Shown here piece after piece: positions 11,032 to 24,676 of a DNA stretch of 64,000 bases (its first letter is position 1; every line of letters begins with the position of its first letter). This DNA is from Punica granatum. Taxonomy: Eukaryota > Streptophyta > Magnoliopsida > Myrtales > Lythraceae. Where the stretch lies: assembly GCF_007655135.1 (NCBI RefSeq), contig NC_045127.1:14269001-14333000 (forward strand), in the 5' to 3' direction. Under the pieces are notes generated by a model that was not told the DNA's origin, did no database searches, and saw only the letters and a program-made list of their open reading frames with translations. Made by a program: the position numbers and the translations under genes.

Positions 11032-13440
11032 CAAGAACTCCGAAATAATTCAGTGGAAAATTCGGGTTTTTCGGGGAACGAGGAAGAGATCAAAGATGGC
11101 GAAAGTTAAAATATTTCGATCCAGAAGCCCCAAATTCAATGAACAGCTGCAAAAGAATAAAAAGAGAGAGAGTGCAGACGAACAGTGTGGCCCAGAAAAA
11201 ACAGCTGTTTTATTTTTGCAATGTGCGCTTTCCATTTTTCTTCTTTTTTTAATGGAATCAACTAATTCAATACGAATTAAATCAATTCATTAAAAAGTAA
11301 AGTTCTCCTAATTAAAGATTTTATCTATTTATAATACTTGAAACATAGACTTTAATTAATAAATTAAAAAGTATCGAATCGCTTGCAATCCTTATTGGTA
11401 TTTCTCTTTTAATTTCGGCAGATATATTGATGAATAATATATAGATACATACAAATACAAACATATAAAAAGAAGTCAAGGGAAAGAAAGGGATGATATT
11501 AGAAACGGGACGAATATTTGCCAGCTAAGGGCTGCCAGTGGCTGATCTGTGGGTCCCAGAGATCGCCATTGGCTATTGGTCTCTGTTACTGTTAGTTAAT
11601 CTCGTTGAATTTCGTTCCACTGAAAAAAAGATCTCGTTAAATTTCGGGAAAAATGATATTGAAAGGAAAACGCGAACCATTTTGTTATATATATATATAT
11701 ATCTATATATTAATATATTGTCTCGTGCGTTGCACGAGTTTGCTTTTATGTATGTCTTAATCATTTCTTATATTTTAGTTATTCTCATTTTGATAAATCA
11801 AATTTTCTTTTATGAACAACAAAATTTTTTTAATTATTCAAGTTTTAAGCAATAATTTTCATTTTTTTAGAAAATTAGAGTAAGTAAAGTAGTTCAATAA
11901 TAATTTTACAATTAATAGTCTTATCATATATTTAATTAGTTAATTATTTATGCAGATTTATCATATATATTGTAGTTTGAAAATTAAAATTTTTATTTAT
12001 TTTTACCAATTTTGTATTTAAAATAATGCTTACGACGTCCTAATTGTTAGGTGTTATTTATTATATTTTATAGATAAGCATAAGTTATGGTGCCTCTAAA
12101 TTTTTTCCTCTTATATAACAACAACCAGGTACAACTACTCGCACGTTGTTGCGGGTGGTGATAGAGCATTTGATGAGGATGGAAATTTTAACTTGATTTT
12201 CAAAAAGTTGATCGAATCAAGAATAATATATAAATTGCTTTTTGGATTTTATGCAATTATTTAAAGAATATATATGGATTTTGGAGAATTGCGCAAACAA
12301 CTATATTTTTTGTTATCAGTTTACATTGTTATATTTATGAAATTTATAATGCAAATGATAAAAAATAAAATGCATTTTTTGTTTTTAATTAATATTGTTC
12401 AATAAAATATATTGGGAGTAGTTTCATTTATTGATAACTTTAAATAAATAGAATAAATTTTCTCAAGAACATCAAATAAAATTATAAAAATATCATGGAA
12501 TCCAGAAGATATTGGAAAAAGTTTAAGTAAATGTTAATGGAAAAACTCGAAGAGATGAACATCCATGAGCTTAGGCTTTGCCCTATACGCTTATGTGGAA
12601 GCGGTCATAGGCCAAATTAATATATATTTATATGTATATCTATATTTAGATTTAGATTTAGATTGGCTTCATAAAATTTATAGCAAATAAAAATAATAAA
12701 TCACTAATGTAATTTTTGTGGATCAATATTGTAGAAGTAAATATGTATGTTCATTAAACTGTTCATATAACAAATTTATTTTATTATATATTATATATAG
12801 ATAAATATTTTGACTTATAGTAGAATGTAGATACAAAATTTTATATTAATTTAGCATTTGTAATGTTTTTATCGAGAAGAGAAAGAAAAGCTCGGGGCTG
12901 ATATTCTAATTTAAAAAAATTGACTGGGCATATTGAAGAAAAGAAAAGAACAAATGATAATCAGGTGAGAAAGGTGCAATTTCAAAGGATTGAACCCATG
13001 ACCAAGAAAAAAGATAAAGAGAAATCTTCCACCATACTGCCTCTAAGCGCCTATTACCATGCATATTTTTTTCACCTTTATATTATTTGAAAGAACGATG
13101 AAAAAAAAAACAAGATTTTTAAAAGTATATCAGTTTCTTAACTATTTATATATATTAAATATATCTTTTTATAGATGTTCATACAATCTTGATTAAACGC
13201 TTTCTAAAAATGATAATATAAGATACTCCTATTTCAAATATTTAAGCTTATATGTTAACGTAAGCTTATGAATTACTACAATCAACTTTTTTTAATGATT
13301 ATATTGAAGATCAACTTAAAAATATATTTGCTTGTGTAATAATATATAAATGAATATTCATTATTTTTAAAATTAGGATATCATTTATTAGGGGCATTAA
13401 ATGTGTGCATAGTTAATTTTTAACATATATATATATAGAA
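11032..13440. other. AT-rich intergenic DNA with repeat debris
   Basis: No gene is supported. A TA microsatellite lies at about 11687-11712, followed by a hairpin-forming CTCGTGCGTTGCACGAG at about 11724-11740. The rest is very AT-rich and fits degraded transposon sequence. The missing 5' exons of the ARPC2B-like gene were looked for here and not found. Confidence 0.5.
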
Positions 13441-14746
13441 GATTTTACTGAACAAGAAATTCTCTCCTTGAAATATTTGACAAAGAAATATTTTCATTTC
13501 ATCAACTTATAAATTCAAGTTAGTCAATTAATCTGTATTTATGAAATATGTTCACAAACCTCGATTGACTGAGGCAGTATTGAGCTCGACTGTTACCACA
13601 TACTTATGGAGAGCTCGAATTCCCATTCATATTAACAGACTATGTGATGAGAAGTACCGTAATGATCCTTACTATCATCTTTCTAAACGATAGTTGTAAA
13701 GTGATAAGTGACTTTGAAAGAACAAAAACAACTTTACGAGGAATATAAAAAACGTGATTTTTTTGGGTAGGAATAATAAAAACGTCTTTCTGAAATACTA
13801 AGTAGGATGGTTATTATTGGCAAAATATGGCTGTAATACTTGAGAAAACCTCATTGGTGTAACACCACTTAATAGAATTGTCCATGACAAAATAAAGCCG
13901 TAAAGCAAGAACCACTAGATGGACTAATGGAGGGATCAATTAGTCAATTTACTTTTCATATGTCAAGTAATTTTCTTTTTTAATAATTATTTTAGTGAAT
14001 ATCTTTTTAATAATTACATGTTTTAGAGATTTTAAATAGGCAAAAAAAAAAGTTACAACAAACCTTGTGCCACACGGGTATTGGCTATCTCAAAGCTTAA
14101 TCGAACAAACTTAAACAACATTTTTGTTATTCTTTTGAAATATTTGGAAAATGTTTCCGCGTTTTCAATAAATTAAAAATCTATACCAACTTATTACAAA
14201 GAAAAAAAAAAGGATATATGGTTTCTAAATTTTACTATATATCTCTCACATAATATTAGTTTCCTTAGTCCCGATTTGTCAAATTTAAGTTTTTTGAATA
14301 GTCAAAATATGGGTGATTTCCAGCCATCCAGGCATCTATGGAAGTCACAGTGAATGTTTATTACCTTCAAGCTCCTCTTCCACATATTGGAGTTGTCAGT
14401 AACTCGGTTTACAATCAATATCATTATCATAGACAATTATGATTTACAATATAAACTTATTCAAAATTTTCTTAAATTTTGAATTATCTTAAAATTAACA
14501 CTTTTTCACATTGCTAAAACGTCGAAAAAAGTGATAAAAATTGATCACATGATTAGCACGATCCCATATTAGCAAAATTTTGAAACAATAGGTCCTTTTC
14601 GCAATAATTAAAATGTTGAAATAGATATATAATTGAGACAAAACGTTGGGACATTTTGTTTAGTTTTTTTATGCAAGAGACTATGTCTTTATTTGAAATA
14701 ATTTTAAGTACTTAAAATTAAGTGTTTAATAAATTAAGCAAAAATT
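13441..14746 (+). repeat. Direct repeat A, copy 1 (1.3 kb)
   Basis: This stretch is repeated, diverged but collinear, at 15879-17506. It starts GATTTTACTGAACAA and ends near AATAAATTAAGCAAAAA. Shared internal landmarks include TACTTATGGAGAGCTCGAA and GTGATAAAAATTGATCACATG. No clear LTR ends (TG...CA, primer-binding site) were seen, so it may be a segmental duplication rather than a retroelement. Confidence 0.85.
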
Positions 14747-14988
14747 ATTTTTTAGTAGAATGTTGAAGTTCTTGGAAGCTGTATTTACTTTGACGGTCCT
14801 TTTTTTTTACTTTTAGTCCAACATTTTATTATTGTATTATTTTTATAATTTCTAAAAATAAAAATTTCAGAAACGAAAAAGAAAGAGAACTTTGAACTTG
14901 AAGCGGTCGCACAAGGAGTGAGGGGGTCGTGGTGACCCCGATCTCGGCCAGAACCATTTAATTACCCGACTGACAACCTTATCTGCAT
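14747..14988. other. AT-rich spacer between repeat A copy 1 and the 79-bp tandem repeat
   Basis: No gene seen; contains T- and A-rich runs. Confidence 0.4.
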
Positions 14989-15145
14989 GGTGATGGCCAG
15001 GATGGGAACCACCATGGCCTGAAATCCCCTGTCTATCTTTGAAATCAAAGAGAGAGAGAGAGAGAGAGGTGGTGGCCAGGATGGGAAACACCATAGCCCG
15101 AAATCCCCTTTCTATTTTTGAAATCAAAGAGAGAGAAAGAGAGAG
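14989..15145. repeat. Tandem repeat, two copies of about 79 bp with GA tails
   Basis: Two adjacent units, 14989-15067 and 15068-15145. Each starts with TGGCCAGGATGGGAAA-like sequence, continues with AAATCCCC and TTTGAAATCAAAGAGAG, and ends in a GA microsatellite. Confidence 0.85.
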
Positions 15146-15599
15146 GGGTGGAGAAGGGGGGTGATTGGAGGGAGATCACAATGGTGGGAGCTCCGTCGCT
15201 GACTCCCATTGGCATAGGCAAGGTTGCTACAACCTCCTATAGGGTCACCGACGATCTCAACTTGGATGGTGGTGGTGGTCGGATAGGGCCCACCACGACC
15301 CCTTCCCATTCCTGCCCTCACCTGCCGCAGTAGGGTTCAAAAATAACACGCCTAATCTTCATTTAGACGGTAAAAGATAACACAAATCAAATTGATAGAT
15401 AGACATCCAAGAGGAGATTTGGTAATAAATTGATCATTGATGATAAATTTTGATTCATTTCTTTGTTTAAAATGAGGAATACAACTATTATATAGATTAG
15501 AGACCCTCTAAAACTTATTACTTAACTCTAATTACCACCCAAGGCCAGCTAAGGCCATTAGCTTCCTATTAGAAACTAAAAAGTGGCTGAAAATATTAA

Positions 15600-15831
15600 G
15601 GGCTTGTTTGGTTTTAGGATAATATTTTAGAATCACAATTCTAACTTAACTCTACTCACTACAAAACAAAATAACTCATACAAAGTCAAAGAGTGGGCCC
15701 CATTTATACCACTTTTTTCCACAACAAAACAATATAACTCATAGAAAGTCAAATGGTGGATCTCATTTATTCTACTCAAAATCAAAATCAAAATCTGATT
15801 TTAAAATCCTACTATGAAACCAAACGCAACC
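15600..15831. mobile_element. Tourist-like (PIF/Harbinger) MITE, 232 bp
   Basis: Terminal inverted repeats GGGCTTGTTTGGTTT on the left and, read inward, GGTTGCGTTTGGTTT on the right. TAA flanks both sides (15597-15599 and 15832-15834), the 3-bp duplication expected for this superfamily. There is no coding capacity. The interior has imperfect repeats around AACTCATACAAAGTCAAA. Confidence 0.75.
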
Positions 15832-15878
15832 TAAACATCCCCACAATCCGAATTTGAACATACTTTACTATATGTATA

Positions 15879-17506
15879 GATTTTACTGAACAATAAATTC
15901 TCCCCTTAAAATATTTGACAAAGAAATATATTTTTATTTTCATCTTACTTACAAATTCAAGCTAGCTAATAATCTGTATTTTTTAAATATGTTCACAAAC
16001 CTCGGCTGACCCAGGCTCCATTGAGGTCGACCATTCCTACATACTTATGGAGAGCTCGAACTCCCATTCATGTTAACTATCATATTTCTAAACGATAGTT
16101 ATAGAGTGATCAATGATTTTAAAAGCATAATAACAATCTTATGAGGAATATAAAAAAACGTGATTTTTTTTGGAATAATAAAAACGTAATTCTGAAGTAC
16201 TAAGTAGTAGGGTTGCTGTCGGCAAAATATATTTAAAATACTTATACTGGAGAAGACCTCATTGGTGAAACATCACTTACCAGAATTGACCATGACAAAA
16301 TAAAACCATAAAATAAGAGCAATTAGATGAAGGGATGGATAATAAGTCAGTTTACTTACTTTTTGTAACTATCAACCCCATTTATTCTATTTTTTCTCCA
16401 TCTCTTTCTCTCTCCCTATCTCTCATCTTTCTTCTTTTCTGCTAGCTCAAACTCATTTTCTACTGCCTTTTCTCTTTCATATAAAGTAATTTTCTCTTTT
16501 AATAATTATTTTAGTGAGTATATTTTTAATCATCGTTATAAACAATCTACACATTACAAAATTATGAAAAAATGGTTACATATTTTAGATATTTTAAATA
16601 GGCACAAAGAAAGTTACGACAAACTACGCTAAGCACGGGTAACATATATATATATATATAGTACGATTATTGGTTGTCTCAAAGCTTAATCGAACAAACG
16701 TAAACACCCTTTCCGTTATTCTTTTGGGATAATTGAAAAATGTTTCAAATCAACGCGGATTGGTTCAAGTGGTCTGGTGCTTGTTCGACTTTAGCAAGAT
16801 CTCGAGTTCGCATACTTGTGAATGCAGAAAATCCAGGCTGAAAAAGCTTTATCCCTTAGTGGCTGGCTCAGCTCGATTGGATTAGTCGGCGCCCAATTGG
16901 GTTTCCGTATATTAGGGTTTACACCGAAAAAAAAAAACTTTCCCACGTTTTCAATAAATTAAAAACTAGACAAACTTTTTAATAAATTACAAAGGAAAAA
17001 AAATGATATATGGTTTCAACTTGATATAGATCTCTCACATATTATTAGTTTTCTTAGTCCGGATTTGTCAAATTCAAATGTTTTGAATAGTCAAGATATA
17101 GGTGACCTCCAGCTATCCTGACATCTATTGAAGTCATACTAAATTGGAGCAGTCAATAACTCAATTTATAATCAGTATCTTTATCATAGACAGTTATGAT
17201 TTGTAGTATAAACTTACTCAAAATTTTTTAAAATTTTGTATTATCTTAACATTGACACTTTTTAATATTGCTAAAACGTTGAAAAAAGTGATAAAAATCG
17301 ATCACATGATTAGCACGATTCCATATTAGCAAAATTTTGGAGCAATAGGTCCTTTTTCGCAATAATTAAAATGTTGGAAAAGATATTTAATTGAGACAAA
17401 TCGTTAGGACTTTTTATGTAAACTTTTTTATGCTAAACGACTACATCTTTGTTTAAAATAACTTTAAGTGCTTAAAATTAAGTGTTTAATAAATTAAGCA
17501 AAAAAT
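15879..17506 (+). repeat. Direct repeat A, copy 2 (1.63 kb, interrupted)
   Basis: Second copy of the sequence at 13441-14746. It is longer because of a CT-rich insertion near 16355-16480 and a SINE at 16751-16937. Its right end stops about seven bases before the first recognisable ARPC2B exon. Confidence 0.85.
16751..16937 (+). mobile_element. tRNA-derived SINE inserted in repeat A copy 2
   Basis: The left part has box-A-like GGTTCAAGTGGT and box-B-like CGAGTTCGCAT. The right end is TTTACACCGAAAAAA followed by more A residues, a typical SINE tail. The matching place in copy 1 (around 14150) reads straight through, so it is an empty site. A related 3' fragment lies at about 25385-25485. Confidence 0.65.
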
Positions 17507-17513
17507 TCTCCAG

Positions 17514-19589
17514 CTCCAATGGGCTCTCATACGATGCCATACAGATGATAAAGGAAATCTGTGCAGATGCTTTAACGATCGTTGAACCCGCCAAAGATGG
17601 ATACCAGCTCACTATCAAGCTCAACTTATCTAAGATCCCCCCAGGCAAAGGTTCGATTATTCAACATCTATCAAACATCACTGTAAGGATGTCCGTTTTT
17701 CTCCCATCTAATCTCTGGCAAATGATTGCAGAACAAAATGCTGTAGATCATTTTCTATAAATTGTAATGAGCTTCCAGCTTGACCAAGACCAGTTTCAAC
17801 AGACCAAGAAGTTTTAAAATTTGAAAAACTATTTCCTGGAAGATAAACATTCTAATAAACACATGGACTTCAAATGTCTACATCTTCATACTATAGAGTC
17901 GATAAAGGTCATCACGGAGATCTCCGCGGTGCAAGCAAAACTTCTAAGCTGTCAACTGAAAGAGATGCTGCGGAATGTTAACTCTCAGGAACAGCTTCAA
18001 GGGATGTACAAGCCAATCAAACTCGTCTATCACCACAGAGAGCCCTTCTTTGTCATCAGACAGGTAAGTCAGTCTCACACTCGAGAACTCACCATGATTA
18101 GCAAGATCAACTGAAAGAAAGATGAACTCTCACGCATGACCACCAATATATCCCAACTTTGTCCATATAAATCTGCAAAGCGGTCTAAAATGATGCAATT
18201 TTTAAATTGACAGCCACGGAAGATCGCAACAGTTTTTCCTATGCGATTCAAAGAAGATCCAGATGTGATCGTAGCAACCACATTCTTTCAGGTCCGTCTG
18301 AACAATATACAAGACCAATCCAATGTCTTTTGTGTATCTTCTGTAGGTTTAGGTGCCTTAAACGAAAGTTCAGTGATAATTATTATGCTTTCTTTTCGAA
18401 AATCAAGAACTCATGGATGTGGGAAGTTCAGAAGAATGGGCCAAAGCACCTCCATGTACATGGTCACCTATCCCTCCTGCCGAGTTGAGAGGGGAACCAC
18501 TTGAAGATTTGAGCACCAACTGCGGTTTCGTTTCGTTCGGTATGCACTCACTTTGTTACATAATCATCATTTCCAAGGAAGTTTATTAGAACCGAACTGG
18601 CGGTGACCGGTCAAGGCACGAATTCCAAGGCCCGCTTGTTGGTCCAAGTCCGACCAACATTCTGATACAATGAAATTGGTAGACAAGAGAAGACTTAAGG
18701 ATAATAAAGAAGAAGGATCAGCAGTTTAACTCACCTCTTAACACAGTCCACTTATCGGTGATGCAGATATTACTTCACATCATGTGAAAGGCAAAAGGCT
18801 GGACAAGATAGTATGGAGTTTACTGAATTTCCATGCCTTCGTCAAATATCATGTGAAGGTAAAAGAATGAAACAACATCGGATTCTGTTACCTTTACAAG
18901 AATTATTGCAAGCATTAACTCATGTTGATTGTTCACATAGTGCACTCGAGGCTTTACACAGAGAAGGATGAGAAAGCGCTTGAACAGTCTTGTCAAGGTG
19001 ATCAACCAGTATCATACCTTCAAATACAACTATCTAGTTTCTGACTGTTACCCGGATGTTTTATGTTCATTTTTCAAACTACAGATCCTTCACAGTGAAG
19101 GCCCAGAAGAAGAAAGAGAGCATGAAGAGGAACCTAAAGGTATGATCATATCTTCTGCTGAAAAGTCTCCAAACAGGACAATACAAAATTTTCTATGATG
19201 AAAAATTATGCTTCCTTTGTGTCAGTTAGCGAAGGTAAGAATCCAGTTAGATTACGACCTTTTTGAATAGGAACGGAAACCAAACCTTCTCTGTAAACCT
19301 GGACATATAATTCATCGTTCTTGGTTTGGACCGATTTCAGCTCATACTAAAACAAATCTTTAAGGAAATTCTTGATCCCCACTCTGTACATGTAGGTTGT
19401 GGGTGCATGAGTAGCTTCGCTAGTACCTCAAGAGCTAAGAACCTCAAACGAAGATGCCAGAACTTATTTGTCAGGAAGTCCAAGAGAATACATTTCCCAG
19501 TCAAAGTTCGTGGAGGCATGCGCTTTAGGCATCGGTGGTTGAAGATCCCGAAGTTCTCTTCACCAAGGAGATACACCAAATTAGACTAA
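17514..19589 (+). CDS. ARPC2B: Arp2/3 complex 34-kDa subunit 2 (ARPC2B-like), 5'-truncated, possibly a pseudogene
   Basis: ARPC2 is a core subunit of the Arp2/3 actin-nucleating complex (DISTORTED2 class in plants). Recognisable exons: 17514-17650 (SNGLSYDAIQMIKEICADA), 17897-18063 (SQLKEMLRN-like, then YKPIKLVYHHREPFFVIRQ), 18214-18291 (VFPMRFKEDPDVIVATTFFQ), 18407-18539 (WAKAPPCTWSPIPPAELRGE), 18767-18858 (GKRLDKIVWSLLNFHAFVKY), 18941-18997, 19085-19139 and 19396-19589, ending RRYTKLD. Phases match at every junction but one: exon 4 should start GAACTC, but the only AG is the one overlapping that G, so normal splicing loses a base and shifts the frame. The first 80 or so family residues are missing; no exon for them was found back to 11031. 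The upstream side abuts repeat A copy 2. It is either a decaying gene or one whose first exons lie far upstream or were lost in assembly. Confidence 0.85.
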
Positions 19590-20640
19590 CAGTTTGTGAT
19601 TTTGTTACGTTTGAAATCAAAGCATCACTAATCCACAGAAAAATAGCCCAATTTCTATCCTGGCACAACAAATTCCTATCAAAAAAATGCTGTAAAACTG
19701 AAGTTCTCAAACGTCAAGGACATAAGTTATACTCCAAGAAATTCAAGGGCAATGCTCAATCAGACTGCCTGGTTGCGTGCAACTTCAGGGTGATTGTTGA
19801 AGGTTCGATAGTTCTTCTTGGCGATGTGATACAGTTAATTACCATTCCAATAATCATAGAACAATAACATGAAACAACCAGCAAAGATTTTATTTGCCCT
19901 TCTCATTTCAGCAGCAATTGAACGATAGAGTACTTGCTGATCAACAGCCATCATAGACATGATCACTCACTCTGTTTGAGACAGGGCACAAAAGAGTGCT
20001 CCTGTATCTGGGCACTAAGCAGGGCAGAGGCCGATGAGAAATCGTTGTTTCGGCTTGTTGAGTTTGTGATCTTGTCATTAGCAGCATGGCTTATTAGGTA
20101 AGTTCCCACAGAGGGCGACAAAGTGACATGCGATATATCTAGAACTCTCGAGTATCTTGCAATCAACCCAATTTCCATCTGAAATTCACAAAACGATCTA
20201 TTCAACTTTAAACCCCTTGTAGATGTTACTTCCAAAAATTTTTAAATGAAATTCCTACTCTCTCAACTACCACAAACAAAAATATTGCTCCCCAACCATT
20301 GTGAAATGACAAATAAATGAAAATTCAAAGAAAAAGCAAAATGATAAACATAGTCCAGTAGCATTCAATAAAATTTTTCTATCACATAAAAAGAGATTTC
20401 TTTACGTCTCATTTCTCAACTAACTCTAGTAATCCTTTCGTGAGTTTAGTGGTATGCTCCGGAGATTTATTGATATTAAATTTGCTAATTTTAGAATTTT
20501 CTTAAAAAAATCTCTCTAATCATGCCATCAAAACTGGTCGTGGACGGAATAATAAGTTGACGAAAACTTCAGGTACCGTTCTATAATTTTAAAGAGCACG
20601 CGGGCTCCATTGTAATTTCATGAACTTAAAATGGAAACCC
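19590..20640. other. Intergenic DNA between ARPC2B-like gene and RPL23
   Basis: Probable 3' UTR followed by AT-rich spacer. Open frames at 19535-19867 and 19963-20235 match no family that I recognise. Confidence 0.45.
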
Positions 20641-20679
20641 TAGCTGCCGCTGTTAGCTCTCCCACACAAAAATACTCCC

Positions 20680-20703
20680 TTTATAAGCAGCTCAAAACCC
20701 TAA
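20680..20703 (+). promoter_or_regulatory. RPL23 core promoter: TATA box and telo-box
   Basis: TTTATAAG at about 20680-20687 is a good TATA box. AAACCCTAA at 20695-20703 is a telo-box, typical of plant ribosomal-protein genes. The ATG follows at 20736, so the predicted 5' leader is short. Confidence 0.65.
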
Positions 20704-20735
20704 TCGAGGCCTGAGTTTCTCTACAGCCGTCCAAG

Positions 20736-22497
<1,762 letters not shown>

Positions 22498-22942
22498 GGA
22501 GTTCTTAATTTTTCATCTATCAGTCAGTTGTTCAGGACTCGGTTGATATAGCACATGCATTTTGCAGTTTGTTTCAGAGTAGGGATTTTTTAGTAAGCGT
22601 CAGAAATTTGTCATATGGGTTGCCTGTTTGGATTCCTGGCATCATTATATTTTTGGAGTTAAAACTAATGTGTTCATGATTTCCCCGTGCTTTGATGATT
22701 GTCGATTATCCTAGTATTATGTCAGATATATCAGTTTAGAACAAGAAAAAAAGAGCTTGTTTTCCTTTTCTCAGTAAACAGGGAAAATAAAGCGAAAAAA
22801 TGTCTTTGAATAATTCAAAAATGTTTTCTTCCATCAAAGTTTCGGACAATTTCAGTGGAAAAATGAAGAAAATTGGATGTGTTTTGCCCATGAAATGATG
22901 GAAATGTAAAATGAAGAAATGGAACCATTGTATGAAGTTAGG
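22498..22942. other. Intergenic DNA between RPL23 and the convergent PPR gene
   Basis: 3' UTR of RPL23 and of the convergent PPR gene. Nothing else seen. Confidence 0.5.
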
Positions 22943-24676
22943 TCACCAAAAATCACGGCAAGTACAAACACCACCGGAAAATCTATGGTATCTGTTCGCA
23001 TCCCTCACTATGATCTCTCTATCTACCACTCTGCTAATGTACATGAACACCTCATGGCAGTCCCTACAGATCCGCAAGTTCTTCACAATCCTCAGTGCCT
23101 TACCGGGTGGTGTGACACCCTCCAGGAGTCCGAATGCTGCTGCCAGCTTCTCGCTGTGGTGCTGAAGCCTCTCCCTCTTCTCTGCCTCAACTACCGACTC
23201 GTGATGCACCATCTCGTCCATTATAGGCTCGTAACCTAACTGCTCAATAGCCGACATCAGTTCCTCTAGCTTTGCATAGATCTCACCCCTCCTCTCGTGC
23301 CGCCGGTCACCAGCCATAAACACATGGACCCTCCCACGTGTCTCGACCCAGCTCTGGCCCACCTCTTTCCTCACTCTCCTGTCCTTCATCGCTTTTCTCA
23401 CCTCAGCGACCTCATCCCATTCTCCTGCAGTCGAAAGCGCATTGGACGCAATTACGTAGGCCGAGTCATCGCTGGGGTTTAGTTCCAGCAGTCTCTTTGC
23501 CATTTCCCTTGCCTTGTCAGCGTCACCCAGATGTCTGCAGGCCATTAGGATTGACCGCCACACCGCAGCATCGGGTTCAAATGGCATAGCCAGGGCAAGC
23601 CTCTTTGCATCCTCCAATCTACCAGCCCGGGCCATTGCACTTATCAGGCAAGTGTAGTGCTCCAGTCCAGGCTCCAGTCCATAATCAGCCCTCATTCGAG
23701 CGATCCACCGTTCGACATCCTCTGCCGAACTGGCACTATTGTAGCATGCTGAGAGGATAGCCAGGAAGGTATACCCGTCAGGAACAAATCCTCCCCCTTC
23801 CATCTTGTGCAAGAGCTCCATGACCGGCTCGATATCACCCTGCTGGGCATAACCCGACATCATTGCATTCCACCCGACCATATTCATAATGGGCAAGTTC
23901 TCATCGAAAACTCGCCTAGCTTCTAAAACCAATCCTGACTTCCCATACCCATCGATGAGAGCGCTAGCAACAACTACATTCTGATCGAAACCCGTGACCA
24001 CTGCGTGGGAGTGAATAATCCCGCACTGGTCCATTGCTGCCATCTCCGATGCCGCCCTCAATGCCCCTGAAATGCTATAGATTGTAGACCCAATTTCGCC
24101 TCTCCTCATTTCGGCAAACACTGAGAGCGCATCGACCGGCCGAGAATTCTGGGCCAGCCCAACGATTGCAGCAGAGTAGCAGACCTCGTCTCTATCCAGC
24201 ATTTCGTCGAACACCCCTAGTGCGTCCCGGGGAGAGCGGCACTTGAAATAGAAGTTGAGGAGGGCGGACCCCGTGAAGGGCTCGGAGGAGAGGCCGAGCT
24301 TGACGGACAGGGAGTGGAGGGAGAGCCCGAAGTGGGTGCATAGGAGGGCGGCGCAGGTCCTGAGGAGAGAGGGGAGGGTCCGGTGGTTGGGGAGGGTGGG
24401 TTGGCGCAGCATGGAGACGAAGTGGCGGAGGGCGGCCGGGGAGGCGGAGTGAGCGGAGATGAGGGAGGTCCATGAGACGACGTTCGGGAATGGGATCTGG
24501 GTGAAGAAGAGGCGACCAGAGTAGGGCAGGAGGCCGGGGAGTTTGGAGTAAAGGGTGATGAGGCGGTGGTGGAGGCAGCGGTCCGCGGCGGCGGTCCGGA
24601 TGGCTCGGGCGTGGATGACGCGGGGGTCACCAACGTTGGACTGTTCCAATAATGTATTTAGGTACGAGGAGTCCAT
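22943..24676 (-). CDS. Pentatricopeptide repeat protein, PLS class with E and DYW domains
   Basis: Intronless gene of 577 aa. DYW-type PPR proteins edit C to U in mitochondrial or plastid RNA. PPR motifs run through about residues 45-400, for example FPNVVSWTSLISAHS, GSALLNFYFKCRSPRDALGV and NMVGWNAMMSGYAQQGD. The E/E+ region is WRSILMACRHLGDADKA to GQSWVE. The DYW deaminase domain has the HSEKLAAAFGLL zinc/catalytic motif, CRDCH, and ends CTCRDFW, a DFW variant of the DYW triad. The ATG at 24676 opens MDSSYLNTLLEQS. There is no strong N-terminal transit peptide; the protein is short for the class, so some N-terminal PPRs may have been lost. The target RNA cannot be read from sequence. Confidence 0.95.
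   Translation of the reverse strand: MDSSYLNTLLEQSNVGDPRVIHARAIRTAAADRCLHHRLITLYSKLPGLLPYSGRLFFTQIPFPNVVSWTSLISAHSASPAALRHFVSMLRQPTLPNHRTLPSLLRTCAALLCTHFGLSLHSLSVKLGLSSEPFTGSALLNFYFKCRSPRDALGVFDEMLDRDEVCYSAAIVGLAQNSRPVDALSVFAEMRRGEIGSTIYSISGALRAASEMAAMDQCGIIHSHAVVTGFDQNVVVASALIDGYGKSGLVLEARRVFDENLPIMNMVGWNAMMSGYAQQGDIEPVMELLHKMEGGGFVPDGYTFLAILSACYNSASSAEDVERWIARMRADYGLEPGLEHYTCLISAMARAGRLEDAKRLALAMPFEPDAAVWRSILMACRHLGDADKAREMAKRLLELNPSDDSAYVIASNALSTAGEWDEVAEVRKAMKDRRVRKEVGQSWVETRGRVHVFMAGDRRHERRGEIYAKLEELMSAIEQLGYEPIMDEMVHHESVVEAEKRERLQHHSEKLAAAFGLLEGVTPPGKALRIVKNLRICRDCHEVFMYISRVVDREIIVRDANRYHRFSGGVCTCRDFW

Noticed and set aside
15118..15333. 71-codon frame with TPIGIGKVATTSY
   Set aside because: Lies in repeat DNA, low complexity, overlapped by an equal frame on the other strand; no gene signal.
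13441..17506. LTR retrotransposon with repeat A as its LTRs
   Set aside because: The copies lack TG...CA ends, a primer-binding site, a polypurine tract and a target duplication; the 1.1-kb interior has no retroelement domains.
19226..19234. Nine-base micro-exon in ARPC2B
   Set aside because: It has AG and GT borders, but the preceding exon joins in phase to 19396 without it, and the conserved C-terminus follows directly.
24192..24633. Pro/Ser-rich frames inside the PPR gene
   Set aside because: GC-rich shadow frames of the PPR coding sequence.
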